From an uncultured Sulfitobacter sp. (lineage in GTDB: Bacteria > Pseudomonadota > Alphaproteobacteria > Rhodobacterales > Rhodobacteraceae): a DNA stretch of 64,000 nt. The translations under genes and the position numbers were made by a program. Shown in pieces: positions 17,209 to 26,124 of the stretch (positions within the stretch are counted from its first letter, which is position 1; the number at the start of each line of letters is the position of its first letter). The stretch spans positions 62,001 to 126,000 of the forward strand of contig CANLOQ010000006.1 in assembly GCA_947492925.1 (NCBI GenBank), given 5' to 3'. The notes under the pieces were generated by a model. It saw nothing but the letters and a program-made list of their open reading frames with translations. It did not search any database and was not told the origin of the DNA.

Positions 17209-17332
17209 ACTGACATTACATCTCAAGCACTCTGGATCGCCCCTACCCTTCACCGGGGTCGGGGGCGGTCCTGTCTCACTGTCGAGGAGATCAGCGCCGA
17301 ATGGGTCGGCCATCCCGACACGGAGAAAGACC

Positions 17333-17740
17333 ATGAACCAGGCAACACAATCTGCCACAGAGCAAGACCAGAATGACGTCAACAATCCTGCGATAGCAGC
17401 GATTATTGCCGAACAGAACGATGCGTTCCGCACATCCGTGACCACGTCTGTTAAAGCGCCCGGTGTCCCGCCCGGCAAGCTCGTCATGACCGCGGGTATC
17501 GCGGCACAAAGTGATGAATTCCGCGCAGCCCTGATTGGGGCGCTCGTTGCGTTTGATAGCTTTGATGCTGACAGCGATCCCTACGGCTTGCACGAGATGG
17601 GCGTGCTCGAGATCGAAGGCGAACGCGTCTGGTTCAAATTCGATTTGTATGACGAAAACTACGAATACGGCGCGGAGATTCCAACCGATCCGACGCGCAT
17701 GCGCCGTGTCCTGACCTTGTTGTTGCCGTCCGAATACTAA
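17333..17740 (+). CDS. DUF3768 family protein
   Basis: 135 residues. It shows the DUF3768 pattern: IAEQNDAFR near 22, a central GKLVMTAGIAA, then DPYGLHEMGVLEI, VWFKFDLYDENYEYG and a final TRMRRVLTLLLPSEY. The family is common on alphaproteobacterial plasmids and integrative elements and has no known function. The frame runs back into the previous gene, but ATG 17333 with CGGAGAAAG upstream is chosen because the family homology starts there. A short leader of GC-rich inverted repeats separates it from the ParB-like gene. Confidence 0.85.
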   Translation: MNQATQSATEQDQNDVNNPAIAAIIAEQNDAFRTSVTTSVKAPGVPPGKLVMTAGIAAQSDEFRAALIGALVAFDSFDADSDPYGLHEMGVLEIEGERVWFKFDLYDENYEYGAEIPTDPTRMRRVLTLLLPSEY

Positions 17741-17857
17741 CCCGCCAACCACTGCCGATATCTGGACCGTTCTCATGACCGAGGACGGTCCTATCCGTCT
17801 GACGGGTTTCACAAGGGACCGGATGATCCGCTCCCGCCCGTCACGGAGATCAATCCA

Positions 17858-18175
17858 ATGGCTAAACTATGCGATTACAAAGTCACGCTCTACCCCGCCC
17901 ACAAGGATGGCGGTTTCGTCGTCACCAAATATGATATCTCCGGCGGCACCTATCCTAGCAAAGAGATCACCGCGGCCGGGATGGACGATCTCGTCGACCA
18001 GGTCACGCATTTTGCGATGGAACATGGCAACGGCTGCAACGCGTCTGTGCGCTGTCTCGCCCCGCGCAAACCGCCCGGCTTCAAGAAAGCGACCGAGAAT
18101 CTCTATTTCAACCTGTTGAGCAAGGAGGCGTTTGAGGCGGCAGAGGCCAAGAAGGCGGAAAGCGCCGCCGCCTGA
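17858..18175 (+). CDS. Hypothetical protein, 105 residues
   Basis: Not recognised. A soluble protein with a beta-rich start (CDYKVTLYPAHKDGGFVVTKYD), a middle helix and an Ala/Glu/Lys-rich helical tail (EAFEAAEAKKAESAAA). ATG 17858 is preceded by CGGAGATCAA, resembling the start contexts of neighbouring genes. A hairpin, GGACCGT (17764-17770) with ACGGTCC (17785-17791), lies in the gap before it. It is one of a row of small proteins between the ParB-like and GHKL genes and is followed by a terminator-like hairpin. Confidence 0.7.
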   Translation: MAKLCDYKVTLYPAHKDGGFVVTKYDISGGTYPSKEITAAGMDDLVDQVTHFAMEHGNGCNASVRCLAPRKPPGFKKATENLYFNLLSKEAFEAAEAKKAESAAA

Positions 18176-18204
18176 TCAATCCCAGAAGCAACAGTCGAGA
18201 CACC

Positions 18205-18233
18205 AAGGCTCGCCGATCATGGCGGGCCTTTTT
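18205..18233 (+). terminator. Rho-independent terminator
   Basis: AAGGCTCGCC (18205-18214), loop GATCAT, GGCGGGCCTT (18221-18230), then TTT and an AT-rich run. This is the clearest intrinsic terminator in the block, 30 bases after the 105-residue protein's stop. Confidence 0.75.
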
Positions 18234-18260
18234 CATTTTATCCGAAAGAGGAGACAGCAG

Positions 18261-18839
18261 ATGGAAACGCCCATCCACGAAGAAATCTACCGCGATCACA
18301 CGATCAAGATCATCCACGATCCTGATCCCGAAAGCCCGCGCAACTATGACAATCTTAGTACGATGACCTGCTGGCACGGTCGCTACAGGCTCGGTGACAA
18401 GCATGATCATGATGATCCGCGTGATCTGTTGATCGGCCTTAGCGAGGTGAGCGGTGAAACAGACCTGTCGATAAATGATCTGTTCGCGCGGGCCGAGCAA
18501 CGCGCCGTCATCCTGCCCCTCTATCTCTATGATCACAGCGGCATCACCATGAACACGACCGGGTTCCACTGCCCATGGGATTCCGGTCAGGTCGGCTATA
18601 TCTTTGTGACGCTCGAAGACATCCGCAAAGAATATGGTGTCACCCGCGTGTCGAAAAACATGCGCGCCAAGATCGCGGATCATCTGCGCCAAGAGGTCGT
18701 AACTTACGACCATTATCTGACCGGCAATTGCTACGGTTTTGTCGTCGAGAAAGATGACGAAGAGGTCGAAAGCTGTTGGGGGTTTCTGGGCGAATATGAC
18801 GGATATTGCTTGGCTGAAGCCAAATCGTTGGTGAACTGA
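18261..18839 (+). CDS. Hypothetical protein, 192 residues
   Basis: No function recognised. Acidic soluble protein beginning METPIHEEIYRDHTIKI, with the segments NLSTMTCWHGRYRLGDKHDHDD, ILPLYLYDHSGITMNTTGF and CPWDSGQVGYIFVTLEDI. Proteins with this YRDHTIKI...LGDKH...DHSGITM pattern are frequent on phages and conjugative elements. The frame is open upstream across the terminator, but ATG 18261 directly after AAGAGGAGA is the obvious start. The last residues, SCWGFLGEYDGYCLAEA, end just before leader B. Confidence 0.7.
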   Translation: METPIHEEIYRDHTIKIIHDPDPESPRNYDNLSTMTCWHGRYRLGDKHDHDDPRDLLIGLSEVSGETDLSINDLFARAEQRAVILPLYLYDHSGITMNTTGFHCPWDSGQVGYIFVTLEDIRKEYGVTRVSKNMRAKIADHLRQEVVTYDHYLTGNCYGFVVEKDDEEVESCWGFLGEYDGYCLAEAKSLVN

Positions 18840-18870
18840 CGCCGCCGCGCGCCCTGCTTGGTGGCGCTGC

Positions 18871-18967
18871 TGCCGCAAAGAGGAAGAGGCCGGTTGGGGA
18901 AGGGCAAGCCTTCCCCTTCAGAGAGAGTTTCCGGGAGGGCATCGCCCCAAGCCTTCGGAGATCCATC
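18871..18967 (+). promoter_or_regulatory. Structured leader B, before the GHKL ATPase gene
   Basis: TGCCGCAAAGAGGAAGAGG (18871-18889) repeats leader A exactly. A hairpin follows, GGGGAAGG/CCTTCCCC with loop GCAAG (about 18896-18916). Then comes CAGAGAGAGTTTCCGGGA (18919-18936), which is identical to 21710-21727 in leader C, and finally the Shine-Dalgarno TCGGAG. Confidence 0.65.
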
Positions 18968-20611
18968 ATGACCATCCCAACAACATTCCATGCCTGCGTC
19001 GCAGATGACGCCATTTCAAAAGTATCCCGCCTCTTTAACGCCACGCTCGACGACATCTTCGCCGAATTGTTTCAGAACGCGCGTCGCGCCGGTGCCACAC
19101 GGATATCTGTCAGCCAGATCGACTATCCGGATATCGGTTCGGTCATCTGTCTGATCGACAACGGCCCCGGTCTCAGCGACCCCAGAGACCTATTCACCTT
19201 GGGCCAAAGCGCGTGGGACAACGACGTTCAGTCTTTGGAAGATGCTGCCGGCATGGGCTTCTTCTCGTTGGCGGGTCGCAGGGTCCGCATTATCGCCCAA
19301 AAACAGGACACAGCTCAATCATGGATGATCGATGCGGAGCCTGACAGTTTCGGCGGAACGGTTCCGATCACCTGCAGCGATGGGCCTGCCAATCATGATG
19401 GCACCACCATCCTGATAGCTGCCAAACCCAATGAGAGCTATGTCGCCGCGGCAAACCATGCGGCGCGGTATTTGCCGCTTGAGGTCATGGTCGACGGTGT
19501 GGTCGTCGAGCGGAGAGACTTTCTGGCAACCGCGGAACACATAGAGGAATGGAATGGCATTCGCATCGGTATCTATGAGCGCGGTCCAACAGGGTTCCGG
19601 AACAATGACACCGTCAACTTCCACGGTGTGACGCTCTATGGCCGCTTTCCGAGTGTGGGTCAGGCGTTCCATCGATCCTATTATGCGCGTCTGGATGTAA
19701 TCCAGTGCACCGATCTGAAACTGGTACTCCCGGCCCGCAAGGAGATTGTCGAAAACGCCTTCATGGACGAGCTGCGGACGCATATCCAAACGATCTTCTT
19801 TCGACTGATCAAAGCGTCAGGGGCCCACTCGCTCTCGTACCAACATCATCAAGACGCCGCAGAGCTTTGGATCGACCTGCCACCGGCCGCGATGCAATTG
19901 CGGGTGTTCGAGCCAAGCCATGCGGACAGCAACCAGAACAGCTACGGTAAGGTCGAGACCGTCACACGCGATGACGTGATCTTCGACTCCGAAGGCGGTG
20001 CGATCGAAAAACAGAACCTCGCATACGCTCTGTCCGGTCAACGCGCTGAGACCAAACTCTATGATCCGCAACCGGGATTCGAGGGCTATGACTGGTATGA
20101 TCAATTGGCGCGGGTTGCTGTGAAGGAATATCGCGTCATTGGCGACACCGACACGGCATGTGTTGCGCCGGGCAAACGCCACACGATCACCGAGCGGCCT
20201 GACCAACTTGAAATCCATTGCACGCTGGCAGACGCAGCCCATTGCGAGGGCTGGGTGCTATCGACCGATTGGTTCATCCTCGGGGAAGACGACTGGGGTC
20301 TTGATGACGTCGACATCGTTGTCACCAAATCATCGAAGGCGACCAGTGCCGATCTCGTCGACTTCCTCGAACATGCGCTGTTCAATCCTTCCGATGATAG
20401 CGAAGCGGGGTCATACGATCAGCAGGAGCGTTGGTTCCGCGATGAAGCCGAGGATCTCGCGATCAACTTGCTGGAGACTAGCCTCGAGGCGAAGATCAAT
20501 GCGATCACCCGCGTCATTGATCGCGATCTCTATTGGCTGCGCCGCAGTGATCAGACCATCACCGTTGAAATTGGCAAAGGCCGGATTGAGGTGAGTGGGT
20601 TGGAAGTTTGA
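18968..20611 (+). CDS. GHKL-family ATP-binding protein
   Basis: 547 residues. The N-terminal ~200 residues carry the Bergerat ATP-binding motifs of the Hsp90/MutL/histidine kinase superfamily: the N box ELFQNARRAGA (residues 33-43), the DNGPGL box (64-69) and a GMGFFSL lid motif (95-101). The rest lacks a kinase or DNA-gyrase transducer that can be recognised and is rich in acidic residues. Homologues occur with ParB-like and strawberry-notch genes on conjugative elements, as here. Function is unknown; a chaperone- or MutL-like ATP switch is a fair guess. The start follows CGGAG in leader B. Confidence 0.8.
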   Translation: MTIPTTFHACVADDAISKVSRLFNATLDDIFAELFQNARRAGATRISVSQIDYPDIGSVICLIDNGPGLSDPRDLFTLGQSAWDNDVQSLEDAAGMGFFSLAGRRVRIIAQKQDTAQSWMIDAEPDSFGGTVPITCSDGPANHDGTTILIAAKPNESYVAAANHAARYLPLEVMVDGVVVERRDFLATAEHIEEWNGIRIGIYERGPTGFRNNDTVNFHGVTLYGRFPSVGQAFHRSYYARLDVIQCTDLKLVLPARKEIVENAFMDELRTHIQTIFFRLIKASGAHSLSYQHHQDAAELWIDLPPAAMQLRVFEPSHADSNQNSYGKVETVTRDDVIFDSEGGAIEKQNLAYALSGQRAETKLYDPQPGFEGYDWYDQLARVAVKEYRVIGDTDTACVAPGKRHTITERPDQLEIHCTLADAAHCEGWVLSTDWFILGEDDWGLDDVDIVVTKSSKATSADLVDFLEHALFNPSDDSEAGSYDQQERWFRDEAEDLAINLLETSLEAKINAITRVIDRDLYWLRRSDQTITVEIGKGRIEVSGLEV

Positions 20612-20637
20612 AACAACGCACGAGCCAAGTTGAGCAC

Positions 20638-21585
20638 CTAGTTGACGCCGTCTCTCGGATCAGAGTCATCGAGATAGAGCTTCACGCTGATTTTGATCAT
20701 ATAATGATCTGACAGGAAACGGTCATGTAACACGAGATCGGCTGATCTTAATACATATTGCCTGCTGTATTTGAACTCTTCTCGATCAATGGCCACAAAG
20801 GCCCGGTCAAATGGTGAATCGCCATATTGTCGGCTCCAATAGGTAGAGCTATCTGTATTGTTCAGGTCAATGAAACCGTTGGTAACAAAAATTTCTATTG
20901 CGGGCTCATCGTATTTGAGAACATTGGTATCACCGATCAAAATAAGACTGGGATCTAGATCGTCTTTCGCCTTACCCAATGCTTCAATAAGTGTCCGCGC
21001 TTCTTTTTCACGTTTGCGAATGTTGATCGTGCCACCACCATAGTTTGACTTCATATGAAGCGGGACAATCGTCAGGCTTTTATGTTCTTCGATTTGATGC
21101 CACTCACCCTCGGTGTCTTTTCGCCAGACTTTCAATGGTGAGGTAAACGTGACCGCATGAGGCGCACGGTCCCAGAGCGTGTCCCCATCAATCTTATGTT
21201 CAACTTCCAGTCGTTTCAACTCAGTCTGCTTAAGACGAGCTGTATTCCACATGACCGCGCAGAGTTGCGATTTATCCCCATTCTGTCTGTTCGGCACGAC
21301 CAAATAAGCCCATTTATCGGCTAAATGCTCTTCGAGGAGGTAGCAAACCGCGTCTAGGTCAGAGTTCCGCCGCTCACTTGTCGCTCGGCTTTCAATTATT
21401 GGGTAATTATTAAATAAACGAACCTCCTCGTTAGGGTCAGTTACGTAGACTTCCTGTAGGGCAATAACATCGATACCTGCCATCTCAATATGGTCCGCGA
21501 GTGCATAAACGCTTTGACGCTTTTCCTCACGACTTGCCCCTGACAAATGTTCAATATTCCAACTTGCGATTTGCAAAAAACTCAT
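20638..21585 (-). CDS. Endonuclease/exonuclease/phosphatase family protein
   Basis: 315 residues of the DNase I-like fold. It begins LQIASWNIEHLSG (metal-binding Asn/Glu), has DVIALQEVY near residue 45 (catalytic Glu), SLILIGDTNVLKYDEPAIEI near 200-220 (Asp/Asn pair) and ends with FLSDHYMIKISV (Asp-His). ATG 21585 is preferred over a longer frame because AAGGAG precedes it. The gene is on the opposite strand from all its neighbours, interrupts the otherwise co-directional block, and is visibly AT-richer, so it looks like inserted cargo. Substrate (DNA, RNA, lipid or nucleotide) is not deducible. Confidence 0.85.
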   Translation of the reverse strand: MSFLQIASWNIEHLSGASREEKRQSVYALADHIEMAGIDVIALQEVYVTDPNEEVRLFNNYPIIESRATSERRNSDLDAVCYLLEEHLADKWAYLVVPNRQNGDKSQLCAVMWNTARLKQTELKRLEVEHKIDGDTLWDRAPHAVTFTSPLKVWRKDTEGEWHQIEEHKSLTIVPLHMKSNYGGGTINIRKREKEARTLIEALGKAKDDLDPSLILIGDTNVLKYDEPAIEIFVTNGFIDLNNTDSSTYWSRQYGDSPFDRAFVAIDREEFKYSRQYVLRSADLVLHDRFLSDHYMIKISVKLYLDDSDPRDGVN

Positions 21586-21660
21586 TGTTTCTCTCCTTAA
21601 ATGAAGACCATGATGTCGGGTTTGGGGCATTTTCTCAAGCGTTTGCTGGTGAGCCTGATA

Positions 21661-21759
21661 CTGCCATAAAGGAAGAGGGGTTTTGGGAGGGGCAAGCCCT
21701 CCCCGGTGTCAGAGAGAGTTTCCGGGAAGGGCGGCAACCCTTTTACCCGGAGATTTCCC
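21661..21759 (+). promoter_or_regulatory. Structured leader C, before the strawberry-notch gene
   Basis: CTGCCATAAAGGAAGAGG (from 21661) is a slightly diverged copy of the A/B box. GGGAGGGG/CCCTCCCC forms a hairpin (about 21685-21704). CAGAGAGAGTTTCCGGGA (21710-21727) is identical to leader B, and CGGAG lies just ahead of the start codon. Confidence 0.65.
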
Positions 21760-24700
21760 ATGATGCATGTTTCAACCCCCGCCCTGGCCGCGCCGTCGCG
21801 CGCCGCCGCGCTGCTTCAGGCGGCTAATCAGCTTCTTCCCCACTTTGAACAAGGCAGGCCCCTCGACCAGACCATCGTTCGCGCCGCGATGGAGACCGCC
21901 TTCGGTGGCTCAGATACGTCCGGTGCCTGGGTCTGGAAGGATGGTTACGAGGCCGGCGAATGTGCCCAGATCCTGTTGCTGCTCAAATACGGGGCCCTGA
22001 TGCGCCGCCAATGTGCGACACCGGCCAAGTTTCTGGCGATGGTGGAGAAGGTGTCGGGTTTCGCACTATCACACACAAGACGCAGCGAGACGTCACAAAA
22101 ACTCCAACAGTTCTCGACGCCCCTGCCCCTTGCCGCGATCGTCGCCGAGGCCGCACAGTTTCGCGGTGACGACGTCGTGTTGGAGCCATCTGCCGGTACA
22201 GGACTGTTGGCGGCCTATGCCAAACTGGCAGGTGCCACCCTCCACCTCAACGAAATCGATGACACCCGCGCCGAATTACTGTCGCTCCTCGTTCCGGACT
22301 GCGATGTCACCCGTCACGACGCAGGTTCGATTGATGACCGGCTTGATGCAAGTATCAATCCGACCCTTATCGTTATGAACCCGCCCTTCTCGGCGGCACC
22401 CGGCGTCGAAGGTCGCTACAAGGCCGCCATGGGCCAGCATGTGCTTTCCGCCCTGGACCGTTTGCAACCGGATGGTCGCATGGTCGTTGTCTCCGGTGCC
22501 AATTTCTCGCCCTCGAGCAATGCGTTCCGGTCTGCCTTCAAACGCATTGGCGAAATCGCCTCGATCCGCTTCTCCGCACCGATCGCAGGTCGTGTCTATG
22601 CCCGCCACGGCACCACAACCGAGACCCGACTGACGGTCATCGACAAGCGTGAAGGTCTGACGCCGGATATGAACGACGCCTATCACGAGCAAGCTGAAAG
22701 CTCGCAGGACTTGCTGGCGTTGTTGCTGGCCCATTGTCCGGATCGGCTGCAGACGGCTGTGACCACCAAACCGGCTCAGACATCTGCGCAAACCTCATCG
22801 ATACAGTCCCTGCGAGACAGCGCGCGTAATCAGGTTCGCGCCATTGAGGCTGAGAAGGCGCGGCATCCCTTTGATCTGATCGAAGCCGAAGACATCGCCT
22901 ATCTGCCAAAAGCCTGGACAGAGAAATCTACCCGGCTGACCGAGGCGCTTTATGAGGGTTATGAGGTTCAATCGATTGCAATCGAAGGCGCGCATCCCCA
23001 CCCCACAGCGCTTGTGCAATCAGCGGCCATGGCTTCGGTCGCGCCGCCCCTGCCCTCTTACCGGCCCAAGATTCATACATCGCTGATCACCGATGGCGCA
23101 CTGTCGGACGCGCAGCTTGAAAGCATCATCTATGCGGGCGAAGCCCATGAGCAGCATCTGTCGAGCTGGTTCCGTCATGACGAAGAAGACCAACGGCTCG
23201 TTGCTTGCGATGCCGATGCCGAAGACGGGTTTCAGCTGCGCAAGGGCTGGTTCCTCGGCGACGGCACGGGATGCGGTAAAGGCCGGCAGGTTGCGGGCAT
23301 CATCCTCGACAATTGGCTGCGCGGTCGCAAACGCGCGGTCTGGGTCTCCAAATCCGACAAGCTGATCGAAGATGCTGTCCGCGATTGGACGGCGATTGGG
23401 GGGCGTGCGTCCGACATCGTGCCGTTATCGCGGTTCAAACAGGGCTCAGAGATCCATCTCGAGCAAGGCATCCTGTTTGTCACCTATGCCACTTTGCGTA
23501 CGGCGGAGCGCCAACATGGCGACATCCTGAAAGCCTCGCGGCTCGATCAGGTCACGGCCTGGATGGGAAAAGACTTTGATGGGGTGATCGCCTTCGATGA
23601 AGCGCATGCCATGGCGAACGCGGCCGGCGAGAAAGGTAAGGAGGGCGGGCGCGGTGACAAACAGGGCTCGCAACAGGGTCTCGCCGGGCTGAAACTGCAG
23701 AACCTCGTCCCGGATGCGCGGGTGCTCTATGTCTCCGCGACCGGTGCCACGATCGTTGGCAATCTCGCCTATGCGTCCCGGCTCGGACTCTGGGCGACTG
23801 GAGATTCACCCTTTGCCACACGCGAACAATTCATCGCTGATATGGAAGCGGGCGGGATCGCGGCGATGGAGATCATTTCACGCGATCTGAAAGCGCTTGG
23901 CCTCTATCTGGCGCGCTCGCTGTCCTATGAGGGCGTCGAATATGAGATGCTTGTCCATGATCTGACACCGGCGCAGCGCGACATCTATGACAGCTACGCC
24001 GACTCGTTTCAGGTCATTCATACAAACCTGGAGGCGGCATTGGAGGCCTCCGGCATCACGGCGGAAGGCGGTACGCTCAACGTTCAAGCCAAGTCTGCGG
24101 CGCGATCCGCCTTCGAGAGCAACAAGCAACGCTTCTTCAACCATCTGATTACGGCGATGAAATGCCCTACCGTGATCAAGTCGATGGAGAACGATCTGCA
24201 AAACGGCGCATCGGCCGTCGTGCAGATCGTCTCGACAAGCGAGGCTCTGATGGAACGTCGGCTAGCCCAAATCCCGGCCTCGGAATGGCACGATCTGCAT
24301 GTGGACATCACGCCGCGCGAATACGTGCTCGACTATTTGATGCATTCCTTTCCGACACAGCTGTTCGAGCCGTTTACCGATGAAGACGGCAATCTCAAAT
24401 CCCGACCCGCTTTGGATGGTGATGGCAACCCGATTGAGTGTCGCGAGGCCGCGCGCAAACGCGATTCGATGGTCGAACGGCTTGGCGCATTGGCGCCTGT
24501 GCAGGGTGCGCTCGATCAGATCCTCTGGCATTTTGGCAAAGATCAGGTCGCAGAGGTCACCGGGCGCTCCCGGCGCATCATTCGCACCCGCGATCAACGC
24601 CTGAAGGTTGAGAACCGTCCGGGTTCATCCAACATTGGAGAAACACAGGCCTTCATGAATGACACAAAACGCATCCTGATCTTCTCGGATGCGGGTGGCA

Positions 24701-26124
24701 CGGGGCGATCCTACCACGCCGATCTTGGCGTCAAAAACCAAAGGCTACGCGTGCATTATCTGCTCGAGCCGGGCTGGCGTGCGGACAACGCGATCCAGGG
24801 TCTGGGCCGCACCAATCGGACCAATCAGGCGCAACCGCCACTGTTCCGACCCTGCGCAACCAACGTCAAAGGCGAGAAGCGGTTCCTGTCCACGATCGCG
24901 CGACGGCTCGACACGCTCGGGGCGATCACCAAGGGACAACGCGAGACCGGCGGTCAGAACATGTTCCGCGCAGAGGACAATCTCGAAAGCGCCTATGCCC
25001 GTAAGGCCCTGCGCAACTTCTTCTGGGATCTGACTAAGGGCCGGATCAGCGCGTGTTCGCAAATACGCTTCGAGGAGATGACGGGTCTGTCGCTAATGGA
25101 TAGTGACGGCACGCTGAAAGAACAACTGCCGCCGATCCAGCAATTCCTCAATCGCTGTCTGGCGCTGACCATCGACATGCAGGATGCGATCTTCGAATGC
25201 TTCGGCGGATTGCTCGAGGCCATCATCGAGGATGCGATCGCGGCGGGCACCTATGAGGTTGGCTTGGAAACGCTGCGGGCGGAAAAATTCGAGATCATCG
25301 ACCGCAAGACAATCTTTGAGCATGCGGCAACAAATGCAAAAGCAACCGCGCTGACGGTCGAGCGCACGGATCGCAACCACCCGCTCACGCTGGAGAAAAT
25401 GAAGGCGTTTTGCGCGCACGGAGGAGATGCCCGTCTCATGCTCAACCGTAAATCCGAGCGGGCCGCAGTTCTCGTCCCGACCTCCAGTCTGATGACCGAA
25501 GAGGGTGAACCGATCGCGCGGGTTGAACTGATGCGGCCGATGGCGACGGATCGGATGCTGGAGCTGGAATTGCCCGCGTCACACTGGGAGGCCGTGTCCG
25601 ATTTTGAGTTCGAACGGGCCTGGTCCAAGGAGGTCGAAGCCGTACCGGAAACGTCCGTTTCTAAGCTGACTTTAATCTCAGGCCTGCTCTTACCGATCTG
25701 GGACCGACTCCCTACCGACAATATGCGCATCTATCGTCTCCAGACCGAGGATGGCGAACGCGCCATCGGGCGGATGGTCACTCAGGATCAACTGGCAAAT
25801 GTCTATGCAGCGCTCGGGTTGGAGTGCTCGGTCGAATTGACTGCCGAGGAAGTGTTCGATGCCGTCTTGAACCGAGGTCAGAGCCTGCCGCTCGCGGGCG
25901 GTCTCACCCTGCGCAGGTCTCGGGTGATGAGCGAATATCGGCTGGAACTGGTCGGATACAATGCTGCCGCTTTGGAAAGCTACAAGGCGATGGGATGCTT
26001 CACGGAAATCATCTCCTGGGCGACGCGGTTGTTCGTGCCTGCTGACGACCCAAAGATATTGGAGGCCTTGATGACCCGGCACAAAATCGTCGCGGCAGGT
26101 CGCACGGAAAGGATCGCGGCATGA
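21760..26124 (+). CDS. Methyltransferase / strawberry-notch helicase fusion protein
   Basis: 1454 residues, the largest gene here. Residues ~120-300 form a Rossmann methyltransferase-like domain with VVLEPSAGTGLLAAYAK and N207PPF, the signature of N6-adenine methyltransferases. Residues ~480-700 are the strawberry-notch-type helicase core with Walker A GDGTGCGKGRQ (~500-510) and the DEAH box at 613-616. The C-terminal helicase lobe contains ILIFSDAGGTGRSYHADL and NAIQGLGRTNRTNQ near 1000. Such fusions are typical of large conjugative plasmids, integrative elements and phages, where they may protect or remodel incoming DNA. ATG 21760 or 21763 are both possible. It overlaps the Toprim gene by ATGA. 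Confidence 0.88.
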   Translation: MMHVSTPALAAPSRAAALLQAANQLLPHFEQGRPLDQTIVRAAMETAFGGSDTSGAWVWKDGYEAGECAQILLLLKYGALMRRQCATPAKFLAMVEKVSGFALSHTRRSETSQKLQQFSTPLPLAAIVAEAAQFRGDDVVLEPSAGTGLLAAYAKLAGATLHLNEIDDTRAELLSLLVPDCDVTRHDAGSIDDRLDASINPTLIVMNPPFSAAPGVEGRYKAAMGQHVLSALDRLQPDGRMVVVSGANFSPSSNAFRSAFKRIGEIASIRFSAPIAGRVYARHGTTTETRLTVIDKREGLTPDMNDAYHEQAESSQDLLALLLAHCPDRLQTAVTTKPAQTSAQTSSIQSLRDSARNQVRAIEAEKARHPFDLIEAEDIAYLPKAWTEKSTRLTEALYEGYEVQSIAIEGAHPHPTALVQSAAMASVAPPLPSYRPKIHTSLITDGALSDAQLESIIYAGEAHEQHLSSWFRHDEEDQRLVACDADAEDGFQLRKGWFLGDGTGCGKGRQVAGIILDNWLRGRKRAVWVSKSDKLIEDAVRDWTAIGGRASDIVPLSRFKQGSEIHLEQGILFVTYATLRTAERQHGDILKASRLDQVTAWMGKDFDGVIAFDEAHAMANAAGEKGKEGGRGDKQGSQQGLAGLKLQNLVPDARVLYVSATGATIVGNLAYASRLGLWATGDSPFATREQFIADMEAGGIAAMEIISRDLKALGLYLARSLSYEGVEYEMLVHDLTPAQRDIYDSYADSFQVIHTNLEAALEASGITAEGGTLNVQAKSAARSAFESNKQRFFNHLITAMKCPTVIKSMENDLQNGASAVVQIVSTSEALMERRLAQIPASEWHDLHVDITPREYVLDYLMHSFPTQLFEPFTDEDGNLKSRPALDGDGNPIECREAARKRDSMVERLGALAPVQGALDQILWHFGKDQVAEVTGRSRRIIRTRDQRLKVENRPGSSNIGETQAFMNDTKRILIFSDAGGTGRSYHADLGVKNQRLRVHYLLEPGWRADNAIQGLGRTNRTNQAQPPLFRPCATNVKGEKRFLSTIARRLDTLGAITKGQRETGGQNMFRAEDNLESAYARKALRNFFWDLTKGRISACSQIRFEEMTGLSLMDSDGTLKEQLPPIQQFLNRCLALTIDMQDAIFECFGGLLEAIIEDAIAAGTYEVGLETLRAEKFEIIDRKTIFEHAATNAKATALTVERTDRNHPLTLEKMKAFCAHGGDARLMLNRKSERAAVLVPTSSLMTEEGEPIARVELMRPMATDRMLELELPASHWEAVSDFEFERAWSKEVEAVPETSVSKLTLISGLLLPIWDRLPTDNMRIYRLQTEDGERAIGRMVTQDQLANVYAALGLECSVELTAEEVFDAVLNRGQSLPLAGGLTLRRSRVMSEYRLELVGYNAAALESYKAMGCFTEIISWATRLFVPADDPKILEALMTRHKIVAAGRTERIAA

